Position numbers and translations under genes: made by a program
The notes under the pieces: generated by a model
The model's database searches: none
Seen by the model: only the letters and a program-made list of their open reading frames with translations
What the model was told of the DNA's origin: nothing
Assembly: GCA_938039675.1 (NCBI GenBank)
Contig: CALHUI010000004.1
Coordinates: 1-64,000 of the forward strand
Source of the DNA: an uncultured Cytophagales bacterium
GTDB lineage: Bacteria; Bacteroidota; Bacteroidia; Cytophagales; Thermoflexibacteraceae
Direction of reading: 5' to 3'
DNA: 64,000 bases
Part shown: positions 19,013-29,109 of the stretch, piece by piece
Numbering within the stretch: the stretch's first letter is position 1
How the letters are laid out: every line of letters starts with the position of its first letter

Positions 19013-19793
19013 ACACTTCCATTGTCTGCTCAATTTCTGCCAATACGCCGTCCCAGAGGGCGATGCGCATTTGCAGAGCTTTTTGTACGGCTTTGGTGGC
19101 TTGTTGCCAGCGCAAGGCATCATCGCCGCAGAGTTGGGCGGTCATTTCCAGTGCCAAACGGCTATGGTGGTCGCCGTCCACTTCAATATGGCGTTCCAAA
19201 TAGTATTTGAACAGGCTGATTTGTTCGGGGTTATCACGGAAAATTTTGTTGATGATGGAAAGGAACATTTGCGGTATGAGGTCTTCGCGCCCGAAGGTAA
19301 ATACGGCAGCCTGTACGTGCGGCTCATTGCTGTTAATCACCTCAAAGGTATAGCGCACAAATTGGCAGGCAGCTTCGGGAACGCGCGCCACTTCAAAAGC
19401 TTTTTCCATATTGCCCGTTTGGCGCAGCGTGGCGGTAAACATTTCAATGGCTGAAATATCCGTGCCACATTGCTGCATCGCATCCAGATACATTTCAAAG
19501 TGGCTCTTGCGATTGCCGTAAAAGTCCACGTCCGACTCTTCGCCCACTACGATTTCGTTAATCAGAAAGCGCGTATTGGCATTGCCTTCGGGAAACCAAG
19601 GCGTGCGCGTGCAGGTCAAGTTATTTTGCAGCGCTTTCAAAAGCGACATAAAATCCCACACGGCAAACACATGGTATTGCATAAATTTTTGTAAACTCTC
19701 CACATTGTGGATAGCCGTATAGGTTGGATGATTGACCACCTGCTTGCTGAGAGGTTCAATTGTTTTCTGTAATTGGCCGATATAAGGGTTCAT
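19011..19793 (-). CDS. DUF3050 domain-containing protein (heme-oxygenase-like fold)
   Basis: 260 aa; FMQYHVFAVWDFMSLLKALQNNLTCTRTPWFP...LINEIVVGEESD...FYLERHIEVDGDHH equivalents. Confidence 0.88.
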   Translation of the reverse strand: MNPYIGQLQKTIEPLSKQVVNHPTYTAIHNVESLQKFMQYHVFAVWDFMSLLKALQNNLTCTRTPWFPEGNANTRFLINEIVVGEESDVDFYGNRKSHFEMYLDAMQQCGTDISAIEMFTATLRQTGNMEKAFEVARVPEAACQFVRYTFEVINSNEPHVQAAVFTFGREDLIPQMFLSIINKIFRDNPEQISLFKYYLERHIEVDGDHHSRLALEMTAQLCGDDALRWQQATKAVQKALQMRIALWDGVLAEIEQTMEV

Positions 19794-19952
19794 AAAAACT
19801 GAATAAACTTACCAGAAAACTAACGGCAGCGGGTTTTGTTAAGGACAGACAGCACGGCGCATGTACTTTTTGGGGCTATTTTGCAGGAAGAAAGCTATAC
19901 CCGAAACAAAAACAACAGCAATTACTATATACATCACCCATAATCTGTGTGA

Positions 19953-20192
19953 ATCATGCGGGGTATCAGTCGTACAAATAGGCAACTTAAAGGTATCATT
20001 CCAAACAAAACCCTCTTGAACAAGTATCCTATCACCGATAAGGTAGAACTGATTTTAGAGAATGACTACATCATACTCAAACCCGTTTGTGAACCGAGAA
20101 AGAACCGGAATGAAGCATTTGCGGAAATGCACTGCAACGACGATGATAAATTGCTGATAGACAGCATTCTTGAAGATGAAAATCAAAACTAA
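19953..20192 (+). pseudogene. Frameshifted orphan MazE/AbrB-type antitoxin remnant
   Basis: VSVVQIGNLKG (one frame) continues as GIIPNKTLLNKYPITDKVELILENDYIILKPVCEPRKNRNEAFAEM...DSILEDENQN in the next frame; no MazF downstream. Confidence 0.65.
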
Positions 20193-20267
20193 AAAAATCG
20201 TCATGTTATTTTTACGTGCTGTAAAATTACCTTCCCATTGCATTATTTTGCACCAAAACCAAGTATC

Positions 20268-20891
20268 ATGTACGATTCCGATAGTGTTTCTGCTTTTAAA
20301 TCCTCTCCCGCACTGACTGCCAAATTGTATGAGTACAGCAAAATCAAGCACTACAAGGCGGGCGACGTAATTTTGAATGAAAATTCATACATCAAAGCCA
20401 TCCCGATTGTGGCAGAGGGCAGCATCCGCGTGATTCGCACCGAAGAAGACGGGCGCGAAATCCTGCTGTACTACATCAAAGCGGGCGAAAGTTGTATCAT
20501 GTCGTTTTCGGGCGGCATCCATAACGAAAAAAGTAAGGTGCGCGCCGAAGTGGAAGAAGATGCGGAAATCCTTTTTCTGCCGTTGGATAAGGTCATGTCG
20601 CTGATGAAAGAGTTTCCGCAGTGGTTAGACTACATTTTCCGGCTCTATCACAAACGCTTTGAGGAACTGCTGGAAATCATCAACGAAATTGCCTTTCACA
20701 AGGTGGACGAACGCCTGCTATCGTTGCTCAACCGCAAGGTGGCACTTATGGGCAGCAAAACGCTGAACGTTTCCCATGAACAATTAGCCAATGAGTTAGG
20801 AACTGCCCGTGTGGTGGTTTCGCGCCTACTGAAAAAGTTGGAAGAAAATGGCATCGTACAGCTGGGGCGGAACAAAATCACGGTTCTGTAA
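20268..20891 (+). CDS. Crp/Fnr family transcriptional regulator
   Basis: cNMP-binding-like N-terminus, C-terminal HTH VSHEQLANELGTARVVVSRLLKKLEENGIVQLGRNKI. Confidence 0.93.
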   Translation: MYDSDSVSAFKSSPALTAKLYEYSKIKHYKAGDVILNENSYIKAIPIVAEGSIRVIRTEEDGREILLYYIKAGESCIMSFSGGIHNEKSKVRAEVEEDAEILFLPLDKVMSLMKEFPQWLDYIFRLYHKRFEELLEIINEIAFHKVDERLLSLLNRKVALMGSKTLNVSHEQLANELGTARVVVSRLLKKLEENGIVQLGRNKITVL

Positions 20892-20902
20892 CCAAAGTAA
20901 CC
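20888..20902. promoter_or_regulatory. Candidate Crp/Fnr-type operator 1
   Basis: TGTAACCAAAGTAACC just before the TSUP gene; shares TGTAACCAAAGTA with 21761. Confidence 0.4.
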
Positions 20903-20950
20903 ATTCACCGTATCGATATTGCCGAAATTTGCAGCAGAAAAACGACACAT

Positions 20951-21748
20951 ATGGAATATATCGGCTATCTGGCTTCAATCCTCATTGGTATTTCGCTTGG
21001 TTTGATTGGCGGCGGCGGCAGCATCCTGACTGTGCCCGTTTTGGTTTATCTTTTTGCGGTGGACGCAGTTACTGCCACTGCCTACTCACTTTTTATTGTC
21101 GGGCTGACAAGTGCTGTCGGTTCTTTTGACTACTTCCGCAAAGGGTTAGTAAATATCCGGACTGCAATTGTGTTCGGTATCCCCTCTATTGTAGCAGTAT
21201 TTATGACCCGTGCCTACGTCGTTCCAGCTATTCCCAAAGAGGTTTTTTCTATTGGCGAATTTACTGTTACCAAAAATATCTTGCTGATGCTGCTTTTTGC
21301 CGTGCTGATGATTGCTGCCTCATACAGCATGATAAAAAAAGATAAAAAATCGGTAGTGGAAACTTCTGGCGAACAACAATTCAACTACCCTCTGATTCTG
21401 ATTGAAGGACTGGTTGTAGGTGCACTTACGGGGCTGGTTGGTGCGGGCGGCGGCTTTTTGATTATCCCTGCATTAGTGGTGCTCAGCAAATTGCCTATGA
21501 AAGAGGCAGTAGGCACTTCATTGGTCATCATTGCTGCCAAGTCACTCATCGGTTTTTTTGGCGAAGGCAGCGAAACAATGATTAACTGGGGGTTTTTGGC
21601 ATTAGTCTCTGCCTTTGCCATCGGCGGTATTTTCGTAGGCACTACACTTTCCAAACACATTGACGGAGCAAAACTCAAACCTGCATTCGGCTGGTTTGTG
21701 CTGGTAATGGGCATTTACATCATTATGAAAGAAACAGTATTTGCATAA
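20951..21748 (+). CDS. Sulfite exporter TauE/SafE (TSUP) family membrane protein
   Basis: 265 aa; LIGISLGLIGGGGSILTVPVLVYL and repeat GALTGLVGAGGGFLIIPALVVL. Confidence 0.92.
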   Translation: MEYIGYLASILIGISLGLIGGGGSILTVPVLVYLFAVDAVTATAYSLFIVGLTSAVGSFDYFRKGLVNIRTAIVFGIPSIVAVFMTRAYVVPAIPKEVFSIGEFTVTKNILLMLLFAVLMIAASYSMIKKDKKSVVETSGEQQFNYPLILIEGLVVGALTGLVGAGGGFLIIPALVVLSKLPMKEAVGTSLVIIAAKSLIGFFGEGSETMINWGFLALVSAFAIGGIFVGTTLSKHIDGAKLKPAFGWFVLVMGIYIIMKETVFA

Positions 21749-21760
21749 GTCGGCTACTGT

Positions 21761-21774
21761 GTAACCAAAGTAGC
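21761..21774. promoter_or_regulatory. Candidate Crp/Fnr-type operator 2
   Basis: GTAACCAAAGTAGC in the gap before the rhodanese gene. Confidence 0.4.
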
Positions 21775-21815
21775 TGACCGAATTTCTTCAATCCTCTAAT
21801 TTATGTGTCAGAATT

Positions 21816-22184
21816 ATGCAAAATCGCAAACTTATTTTTGAAATCGCAATCACCATAATACTCATACTTATGTTCAACTTGTTTAAAAACCTGTTTGCTC
21901 AGACCGATGACAGCGCATTAGCCGCTGCCATCAAAGAAGGCGCATTCTTGGTAGATGTGCGCACCCCTGCCGAGTTTGCACAAGGTTCTGCCAAAGGCGC
22001 AGTAAATATTCCGTTAGACCAATTGCAGAAAAAATTAGCTTCTTTCAAAGGTAAAAATCACATTGTGGTGTTCTGCCGCAGCGGAAACCGCAGCAGCCAA
22101 GCCAAAGCTATCTTAGAACAGAACGGCTTTACAAATGTTATCAACGGGGGAACTTGGCATAATGTCAATGCGTTAGTCCAATAA
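21816..22184 (+). CDS. Rhodanese-like sulfurtransferase, secreted/anchored
   Basis: 122 aa; N-terminal hydrophobic segment, LVDVRTPAEFAQGSAKGAVNIPLDQL, active loop VVFCRSGNRSSQA. Confidence 0.92.
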   Translation: MQNRKLIFEIAITIILILMFNLFKNLFAQTDDSALAAAIKEGAFLVDVRTPAEFAQGSAKGAVNIPLDQLQKKLASFKGKNHIVVFCRSGNRSSQAKAILEQNGFTNVINGGTWHNVNALVQ

Positions 22185-22202
22185 ACCAACTTCTTATCCG
22201 TT

Positions 22203-22496
22203 ATGAAATTTAATGAACTGATTAACAGCGACAAGCCGGTGCTGGTAGATTTTTTTGCCACTTGGTGCGGTCCTTGCAAAATGATGGCACCGATTCTTGA
22301 CCAAGTGAAAAGTGAAGTAGGCGACGCAGCAAGCATCATCAAAATTGACGTGGACAGAAACCCGCACGCCGCACAGGCTTATCAAATCAGAGGCGTTCCT
22401 ACGCTGATACTCTTTAAAAACGGCAAAGTGCTGTGGCGGCAAAGTGGCGTAGTGCCTAAACACGAACTGACACGCATCATCAAACAATTCACTTAA
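22203..22496 (+). CDS. trxA: Thioredoxin
   Basis: 97 aa; [20 protein letters not shown] ... [13 protein letters not shown]. Confidence 0.94.
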   Translation: MKFNELINSDKPVLVDFFATWCGPCKMMAPILDQVKSEVGDAASIIKIDVDRNPHAAQAYQIRGVPTLILFKNGKVLWRQSGVVPKHELTRIIKQFT

Positions 22497-22513
22497 TTTT
22501 AAAACTGTACTGC

Positions 22514-23083
22514 ATGAATTTGATTGAACTGATTAAACAGCCTTGGCCTTGGTATGTAGCAGGTCCGCTGATTGGACTGACCGTTCCGGCTTTATTGATT
22601 TTAGGTAACAAATCTTTCGGTATATCGTCTTCGTTGCGGCACGTGTGTGCTGCCTGTATGCCTGCCAACATCCCATTTTTTAAGTACGATTGGAAAAAAG
22701 AAATGTGGAACTTATTTTTTGTGGCAGGTATTTTGGTAGGCGGCTTCATTGCAGCGCATTTCTTGGCAAATCCTGAACCTATGGTTGTGCATCCGGATTT
22801 GGTGGCAGACCTTGCCAACTACGGCATCACCGATTACAGCAACTTAGTACCCATACAACTGATGAATTGGGAAGCACTGATTACCCCGCGCGGCTTTGTG
22901 ATGATGGTAGTGGGCGGCTTTTTGGTAGGTTTCGGCACGCGCTATGCAGGCGGCTGTACAAGTGGACATGCCATCATGGGTCTTTCTACTTTGCAATGGC
23001 CTTCGTTGGTGGCAACCATTTGCTTTATGATTGGCGGCTTTACAATGGTAAACGTGATTCTGCCTTACATCCTTTCTCTCTAA
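22514..23083 (+). CDS. YeeE/YedE family sulfur-compound transporter
   Basis: 189 aa; [41 protein letters not shown]. Confidence 0.92.
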   Translation: MNLIELIKQPWPWYVAGPLIGLTVPALLILGNKSFGISSSLRHVCAACMPANIPFFKYDWKKEMWNLFFVAGILVGGFIAAHFLANPEPMVVHPDLVADLANYGITDYSNLVPIQLMNWEALITPRGFVMMVVGGFLVGFGTRYAGGCTSGHAIMGLSTLQWPSLVATICFMIGGFTMVNVILPYILSL

Positions 23084-23104
23084 TTGCTTAACAACTGAAA
23101 GATT

Positions 23105-23632
23105 ATGTTGCAACAACCCACAGATACAACAACAGAACAACAAGTAGCGGAAAACACCGACTTTGAAGTGCGTTCGCTGGATGCCATGAGTGTCAATGAA
23201 AGCCGCATCGAGCACAAATGGTACGACAACCTGAAATACATGGTAGTTGGTATCCTGTTCGGTATTGTATTCGTTAAAGCCGAAATCGTGAGTTGGTTTC
23301 GCATTCAGGAAATGTTCAAACTGCAATCATTCCATATGTACGGCGTGATTGGAAGTGCGGTAATGGTCGGTGTCATCAGCGTATTTCTGATTAAAAAATT
23401 CAAAATTAAAACCATTGATGGTGAAGAAATTACCTTCCATCCGAAAACCTTCAACAAAGGACAAATCATTGGCGGTTTGCTGTTTGGTTTGGGATGGGGT
23501 ATAACAGGTGCATGCCCGGGGCCTTTGTTTGCTCAGATTGGTACCGGTGCAACTGCGATTATTGTAACCTTATTAAGTGCAATAGCCGGTACGTGGGTGT
23601 ACGGATTGTTGCGCGATAAACTGCCGCATTAA
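23105..23632 (+). CDS. YeeE/YedE (DUF6691-type) partner transporter
   Basis: 175 aa; IIGGLLFGLGWGITGACPGPLFAQIGTG. Confidence 0.9.
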   Translation: MLQQPTDTTTEQQVAENTDFEVRSLDAMSVNESRIEHKWYDNLKYMVVGILFGIVFVKAEIVSWFRIQEMFKLQSFHMYGVIGSAVMVGVISVFLIKKFKIKTIDGEEITFHPKTFNKGQIIGGLLFGLGWGITGACPGPLFAQIGTGATAIIVTLLSAIAGTWVYGLLRDKLPH

Positions 23633-23709
23633 TTGTTATTCGCGTAAGATTGTCCGTTCAAAATCTCTGTCGAGGGCTAAACCTTGGCAGAAATTTGTAT
23701 TTATGCACA

Positions 23710-23740
23710 AACCCGACAGGTCTCAAAAACCTATCGGGTT
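23710..23740. repeat. Intergenic inverted repeat
   Basis: AACCCGACAGGT ctcaaaa ACCTATCGGGTT (one mismatch), downstream of the YeeE pair. Confidence 0.5.
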
Positions 23741-23765
23741 CAATTTCCTTGCTTAACTTTGAGAA

Positions 23766-24494
23766 ATGCCTAAAAATCTGTTTTTCGCATTCAAACAGTT
23801 TCGCATAGCGCAAGACCGCTGCGCCATGAAAGTCAGTACCGACGGCTGCATTTTCGGGGCATGGGTGGCTGAGCGGTTGCAGGGTGCAATCGGTACGGCT
23901 TTAGACATCGGCACGGGAACGGGGCTGCTCTCGCTAATGGTAGCACAACCAGCCCCCCACCTGCTGATTCATGCCGTAGAGTTAGACAGCGCCGCCGCCG
24001 AACAGGCACGGGAAAACGTTGCCGCATCGCCTTTCAGCGCACAAATCCGCGTATTTGCCCAATCGGTGCAAGATTTTTTGCCAAACGCAACAAGCCCCTA
24101 CGACGCTATTTTCAGCAATCCGCCGTTTTTTCATCGTAGCTTGCATTCGCCGCAAGAACAGCGCAACGCAGCACGGCATACCGTTACTTTACTGCATGAA
24201 GACTTGGCAAGCATGGCAGCCCAGCACCTGCATCCGAACGGCTGTTTTTTTGTGTTGCTGCCCGCTGCTGCTGCCGACGGGTTTGTTTTGCAGGCAGCCC
24301 GCAGCGGCTTGCTGTTGCACGAATCGCAGCATTGGGCAGCGCGCGAAGGACAAGCCGCACACATTGCCCTGTTGAAATTCGGGAAATTGCCTTCCGACCG
24401 CCCCGCGGCAACCGTCCGTTACATCCACTTGCCCGACGGCAGCTATTCGCCCGCCGTGCGCCAACTGCTATCCGATTATTACCTGCATTTCTGA
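23766..24494 (+). CDS. trmN6: tRNA1(Val) (adenine(37)-N6)-methyltransferase
   Basis: 242 aa; FRFAQ-like FAFKQFRIAQDRCAMKVSTDGCIFGAW, LDIGTGTGLLSLM, IFSNPPFFHRS. Confidence 0.9.
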   Translation: MPKNLFFAFKQFRIAQDRCAMKVSTDGCIFGAWVAERLQGAIGTALDIGTGTGLLSLMVAQPAPHLLIHAVELDSAAAEQARENVAASPFSAQIRVFAQSVQDFLPNATSPYDAIFSNPPFFHRSLHSPQEQRNAARHTVTLLHEDLASMAAQHLHPNGCFFVLLPAAAADGFVLQAARSGLLLHESQHWAAREGQAAHIALLKFGKLPSDRPAATVRYIHLPDGSYSPAVRQLLSDYYLHF

Positions 24495-24528
24495 AAGTTG
24501 AAACTCAAAATGCCGTATCGTTTGCAAA

Positions 24529-24969
24529 ATGTCGGAAAAAACCTACATTTGCCAACCTTTCCGAAACATGCAACAGGCGCAATTAGCGATAGGACGAAGC
24601 ATCGGGATGCTACTGCTTGTATTTTACACGCTGGCGGTGTATCCGTTATCGCTGTTGCAAGTTCATCGATTACAGCCCGTCAAGAAGAAAAATGCTGTTG
24701 CAGCGGCGCAGATAAGCGATGAGGCTGCTGCAAGCGATTCTCCCGAGGAGAGCGACAAGCGCACGATTGTTAGCGAAGCCTCTGATTTAGAAGCAGTTAT
24801 TAGCAGCGGCGTACAATGTGCCATTCCCAAGTGGCATTTGCAAGAGCCTTTGTTCTTCCTCTTTGCGGCGATGTGCGAACTGCCTGCCCCAAAGCCCGTG
24901 CATCAGATTGCGCTTCCCGTTTACGTGGAAGCGCTGTTCGAAACGCTCATTCTTCCCAATGCACCGTAG
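24529..24969 (+). CDS. Hypothetical small membrane protein
   Basis: 146 aa; one TM segment SIGMLLLVFYTLAVYPLSLL, C-terminus LFETLILPNAP. Confidence 0.55.
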   Translation: MSEKTYICQPFRNMQQAQLAIGRSIGMLLLVFYTLAVYPLSLLQVHRLQPVKKKNAVAAAQISDEAAASDSPEESDKRTIVSEASDLEAVISSGVQCAIPKWHLQEPLFFLFAAMCELPAPKPVHQIALPVYVEALFETLILPNAP

Positions 24970-25107
24970 CAGGTGAGCCAAGCGATTCAGCCGTCGGCAG
25001 TTACTCTTGCCATCGGTGTTCCGCATTTTTAACCCGAAACCTTTCAGGTAAATTTACTTTCAAATTTATAAATCCTTTTACCAAATTTTATTTCTAATTT
25101 TCAAACC

Positions 25108-28100
25108 ATGAGAAATAGAGGTTTTATCATCACGCTTACCGTGATTATATCGCTGCTTTGTTTGTTCTATCTTTCGTTTTCGCTGGTATCGTACAACATC
25201 CAGAAAGATGCCAACGCCTACGCCATGGACAGCAAAGGCAATATCAATTACAACAAGCGCCAACGCTACTACGATTCATTATGGAATTTGCCCGTATATA
25301 ACTTAGGTTTTGCCAAGTTTACACTCAAAGAAGTAAAAGACTTTGAACTGCACTTAGGGCTTGATTTGCAAGGCGGTATGCACGTAGTGCTGGAAGTTTC
25401 GCCTGTAGATGTTATTAAAGCCATGTCGGGAGACAGCAAAGATTCTAACTTTTTGCAGGCGCTTGCCAATGCGCAAAAGTTGGCAGTCGGCAGTCAGCGT
25501 AGTTTCACCGAAATTTTCTTTGATGAGTACGAAAAATTAGCAGGTCCTAATCAACTGAGCAAAATTTTTGCAAACGCTGCCAATCAGGGTATCATCGATT
25601 TTAAAACACCTGAGCCGGAAATTAAGCGGATTATTACCACCGAAGTGGAAGGTGCTATTGAGCGTTCTTACCGCATCGTGAAGTCGCGTATTGATAAGTT
25701 TGGCGTAACCAATCCGAACGTACAGCGCATTCCGGGAACAGGTCGCATTCAGGTAGAATTACCGGGCGTTGATAACCCCGAACGCGTGCGTAAACTTCTG
25801 CAAGGCGTTGCCAAATTGGAATTCTGGGAAGTATATGAACCCAACGAATACAGCGAATTCTTGCAAAAAATCAACGATTTTGCTGTAAGCAAGAAAAAAA
25901 CAAGTGCAGCCGCATCATCTGCTACACTTGCCACCGACAATGCGCTCGCATCGCTCACCGACGGTGCCGATACGCTCAAAGCTGCCGGCGACAGCGCAAA
26001 AGTAGCTGCGAAATCTACCCCTGCAGAAGACTCTGCCACCATTGCCAAACGCATGATTGATTCGTTGAACAACGCCATGAGTCAGAATGCGTCGGCACTG
26101 TTTACTAAGTTAGTGCGCATCAATCCGAACTACTTTGAACTCATTTACGAAGCACAAGATACCGCTGCGGTAAACGACATCATTTTTGACCCTGCCATGG
26201 CACCGGCCATTCCGCCAACCGTTAAATTCTTGTGGGGTGTTAAACCTACTTTCGAAGAGCAAGGCAAGCAATACTATACGCTGTATGTGATTAAAAAATC
26301 GCGCGGCAATCAAGCACCTTTGGACGGGGAGGCCATCAAAGACGCACGACAAGGCTTTGACGATCGCGGCAGACCAGACGTACAAATGGTGATGAACGCC
26401 GAAGGCAGCAAAGTTTGGAAAAAACTCACAGGCGCTAACGTAAATCGCCGCATCGCCATTGTGTTAGACAACAACGTGTACTCTGCACCCGTGGTGCAGT
26501 CCGAAATTGCAGGCGGTAACTCTTCCATTTCGGGTAACTTCACTATCGAAGAAGCACAAGACCTTGCCAACATCCTCAAAGTAGGTAAATTGCCTGCCCC
26601 TACGCGCATTGTAGAGGAAGCCGTTGTAGGTCCTTCACTGGGTCGCGAAGCCATTCAGCAGGGTTTGATTTCAATTGTGGTTGGTTTCTTGGCTGTCATA
26701 CTGTTCATGGCTGTTTACTATGCAGGTTCGGGCTTGGTTGCTAACGGTGCACTGTTGTTCAACATTTTCTTCATTGTGGGTATCCTTGCCAACTTTGAAG
26801 CAGCCCTGACACTGCCCGGCATTGCAGGTATCGTGCTGACCATCGGTATGGCAGTAGATGCAAACGTGCTTGTATTTGAGCGCATCCGCGAAGAAATCCG
26901 CAACCAAAAACCACTGCTGGAAGCCATCGAGTTGGGCTATGAGCGTGCTTTCTGGTCTATTTTTGACTCCAACCTGACCACTTTGCTCACTGCGTTTTTC
27001 CTCTATACGCTGGGTACGGGGCCAATTAAAGGCTTTGCCATCACCTTGATTATCGGTATTTTCTGTTCATTCTTTACCGCCGTGTACGTATCGCGTGTGA
27101 TTGTTTACACGCTGACCCATCGCAAGGGTACGGAAAGCAAACTTTCATTTGCTACACCGTTCACGCTGAATGCTTTCCGCATTGAAGGCATTGATTTCAT
27201 CGGCAAGCGGAAAATTGCCTATGCTTTCTCTGGCGTTGTGATTGCCATCGGCATTGTGCTGATGCTAACGCAGGGGCTGAATTTGGGCGTGGACTTCAAA
27301 GGTGGCCGAACCTATGTGATTGAATTTAAGGAAAATGTAGTTGCCTCCGACGTTCGCTCTAAACTGACTGCTTCGTTTGGTGGACAAGGCACCGAAGTAA
27401 AAACTTACGATACCGACAACAAGGTGAAAGTTACAACCACTTATCTGATTGACGATGACTCCGATGCGGCAGATGAAAAAGTGCTGGCTGCTTTGAACGA
27501 AGGTTTGAAAAATTACAGCAACCTGAACCCTCAGATTTTGAGTTCATCTAAAGTAGGTGCAACCATTGCCAGCGATATTCGCGACTCTGCATTGGAATCT
27601 ATCATTGCATCGCTGCTGGCCATTTTTGCCTATATCTTCCTGCGTTTCCGCAAATGGCAGTTTGGTCTGGGTGCTGTATTGGCACTGTTCCACGACGTAC
27701 TCATCGTACTGGCATGTGTGGCAATTGCCCGCGTATTCGGTTTCAGCGTAGAAATAGACCAAGTATTCATCGCTGCAATTCTGACAATTATCGGTTACTC
27801 CATCAACGATACAGTGGTTGTGTTTGACCGCGTCCGCGAGTCGTTGTCAGGCGGTGCTGCCAACAAAAGTGAGCTCATTGCAGGCATGAACAAGGCAGTA
27901 AACGATACTTTCAGCCGTACTATTATTACAGCGCTTACCACTTTCCTTGTAGTATTCGTACTCTTTATAGCCGGCGGTGAAGTTCTGCGTGGCTTCTCGT
28001 TTGCCATGTTACTGGGCGTTATCTTCGGAACTTACTCTTCTATCTTCATTGCAAGTTCTGTCGTTACCGATACAATGGATAGCATTGAGCCATCTGCTGC

Positions 28101-28164
28101 GCCGCAGCAAAGTGCTGCAACAACCGGTAAAACCCTTGTAAAAGTGGCACGTGCCAAAGCATAA
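25108..28164 (+). CDS. secDF: Protein translocase SecDF fusion
   Basis: 1018 aa; LGLDLQGGMHVVLEV, GMAVDANVLVFERIREE, LNLGVDFKGGRTYVIEF, GYSINDTVVVFDRVRE. Confidence 0.97.
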   Translation: MRNRGFIITLTVIISLLCLFYLSFSLVSYNIQKDANAYAMDSKGNINYNKRQRYYDSLWNLPVYNLGFAKFTLKEVKDFELHLGLDLQGGMHVVLEVSPVDVIKAMSGDSKDSNFLQALANAQKLAVGSQRSFTEIFFDEYEKLAGPNQLSKIFANAANQGIIDFKTPEPEIKRIITTEVEGAIERSYRIVKSRIDKFGVTNPNVQRIPGTGRIQVELPGVDNPERVRKLLQGVAKLEFWEVYEPNEYSEFLQKINDFAVSKKKTSAAASSATLATDNALASLTDGADTLKAAGDSAKVAAKSTPAEDSATIAKRMIDSLNNAMSQNASALFTKLVRINPNYFELIYEAQDTAAVNDIIFDPAMAPAIPPTVKFLWGVKPTFEEQGKQYYTLYVIKKSRGNQAPLDGEAIKDARQGFDDRGRPDVQMVMNAEGSKVWKKLTGANVNRRIAIVLDNNVYSAPVVQSEIAGGNSSISGNFTIEEAQDLANILKVGKLPAPTRIVEEAVVGPSLGREAIQQGLISIVVGFLAVILFMAVYYAGSGLVANGALLFNIFFIVGILANFEAALTLPGIAGIVLTIGMAVDANVLVFERIREEIRNQKPLLEAIELGYERAFWSIFDSNLTTLLTAFFLYTLGTGPIKGFAITLIIGIFCSFFTAVYVSRVIVYTLTHRKGTESKLSFATPFTLNAFRIEGIDFIGKRKIAYAFSGVVIAIGIVLMLTQGLNLGVDFKGGRTYVIEFKENVVASDVRSKLTASFGGQGTEVKTYDTDNKVKVTTTYLIDDDSDAADEKVLAALNEGLKNYSNLNPQILSSSKVGATIASDIRDSALESIIASLLAIFAYIFLRFRKWQFGLGAVLALFHDVLIVLACVAIARVFGFSVEIDQVFIAAILTIIGYSINDTVVVFDRVRESLSGGAANKSELIAGMNKAVNDTFSRTIITALTTFLVVFVLFIAGGEVLRGFSFAMLLGVIFGTYSSIFIASSVVTDTMDSIEPSAAPQQSAATTGKTLVKVARAKA

Positions 28165-28190
28165 TACTCAACTATCAACTATACGAGCAG

Positions 28191-28222
28191 CAGTCGGGCA
28201 ATCTTGTCCGGCTGTTTTTTTT
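28191..28222 (+). terminator. Intrinsic terminator after secDF
   Basis: CAGTCGGGCAA tc TTGTCCGGCTG + TTTTTTTT. Confidence 0.85.
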
Positions 28223-28372
28223 GCAACATTTGAAGCATCCGCATTGTTTGCTAACTTAAATAAAGTTGCATGTGTAGCGCGTCCTTTCTTAGAACCGATT
28301 GACAGGCTCAAAAGGACATACTGCGATTAGTACCCAAAAGTCAATCTCAGAAACTGAAAACAAGGAGGCAAT

Positions 28373-29107
28373 ATGTATATCCTGCGAATTGTATTATCGG
28401 CATCTCTGCTGCTGTTTTTTTCCTGCACACGCAATGACAATATTCCTGTGCCGCCCGGAGGAGTAAAAGGCATTATCACGAGTTTTGACGAATTCGGGCG
28501 TGAAGTGCCTTTCAAGTCCTCAGTAGATATTGAACTGAACGGTATTGAAAACTTTATCGGAAGAACAGATACGGAGGGGCGTTTTGATATTCAGGGTGTT
28601 CCGCCCGGCACTTATTGGTTGCAGGCTATTCACCCCAACCTAAGCATGTATCGCAAATTTGGCATCAGGGTACTCTCTAACAATACAACCGACATGAGTA
28701 CCATCCGCATGGTGCAGCCTTCCACTACCATAGCCTCCGAAATAGACATGTTTTTTCCTCCTACCGAAGAGTTTGAAATTGTAACTTTTACAGGAACCAT
28801 CAGGCCGGCAGGTACTTTTTTGCAGCGTCGCGAAGTGCGCTTGTTTTTTGGCAAAACGCCCAACGTATCGCCTACCAATTATCAAGCCTCTGTTTCGGCC
28901 ATCAACATTCAAAGCGATGCTTTTTTGTTGAATTTACTAGTTGGCGATTTTATTCGCCGCGGTTTTGTGCGCGGAGAAATGGTTTATGCGGTCGGTTACG
29001 GCTCCTCGCGAGTCGGAGAAAGCTACATCAACCAAAACGGCGTAGAGATTTTCACGGGGTTGAATCCTCTGGCATCTAACGTAATTTCCTTCCGATTGCC
29101 GCGGTAA
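28373..29107 (+). CDS. Lipoprotein with carboxypeptidase regulatory-like domain
   Basis: 244 aa; lipobox LLLFFSCTR, GRFDIQGVPPGTYWLQAIHP. Confidence 0.75.
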   Translation: MYILRIVLSASLLLFFSCTRNDNIPVPPGGVKGIITSFDEFGREVPFKSSVDIELNGIENFIGRTDTEGRFDIQGVPPGTYWLQAIHPNLSMYRKFGIRVLSNNTTDMSTIRMVQPSTTIASEIDMFFPPTEEFEIVTFTGTIRPAGTFLQRREVRLFFGKTPNVSPTNYQASVSAINIQSDAFLLNLLVGDFIRRGFVRGEMVYAVGYGSSRVGESYINQNGVEIFTGLNPLASNVISFRLPR

Positions 29108-29109
29108 GA

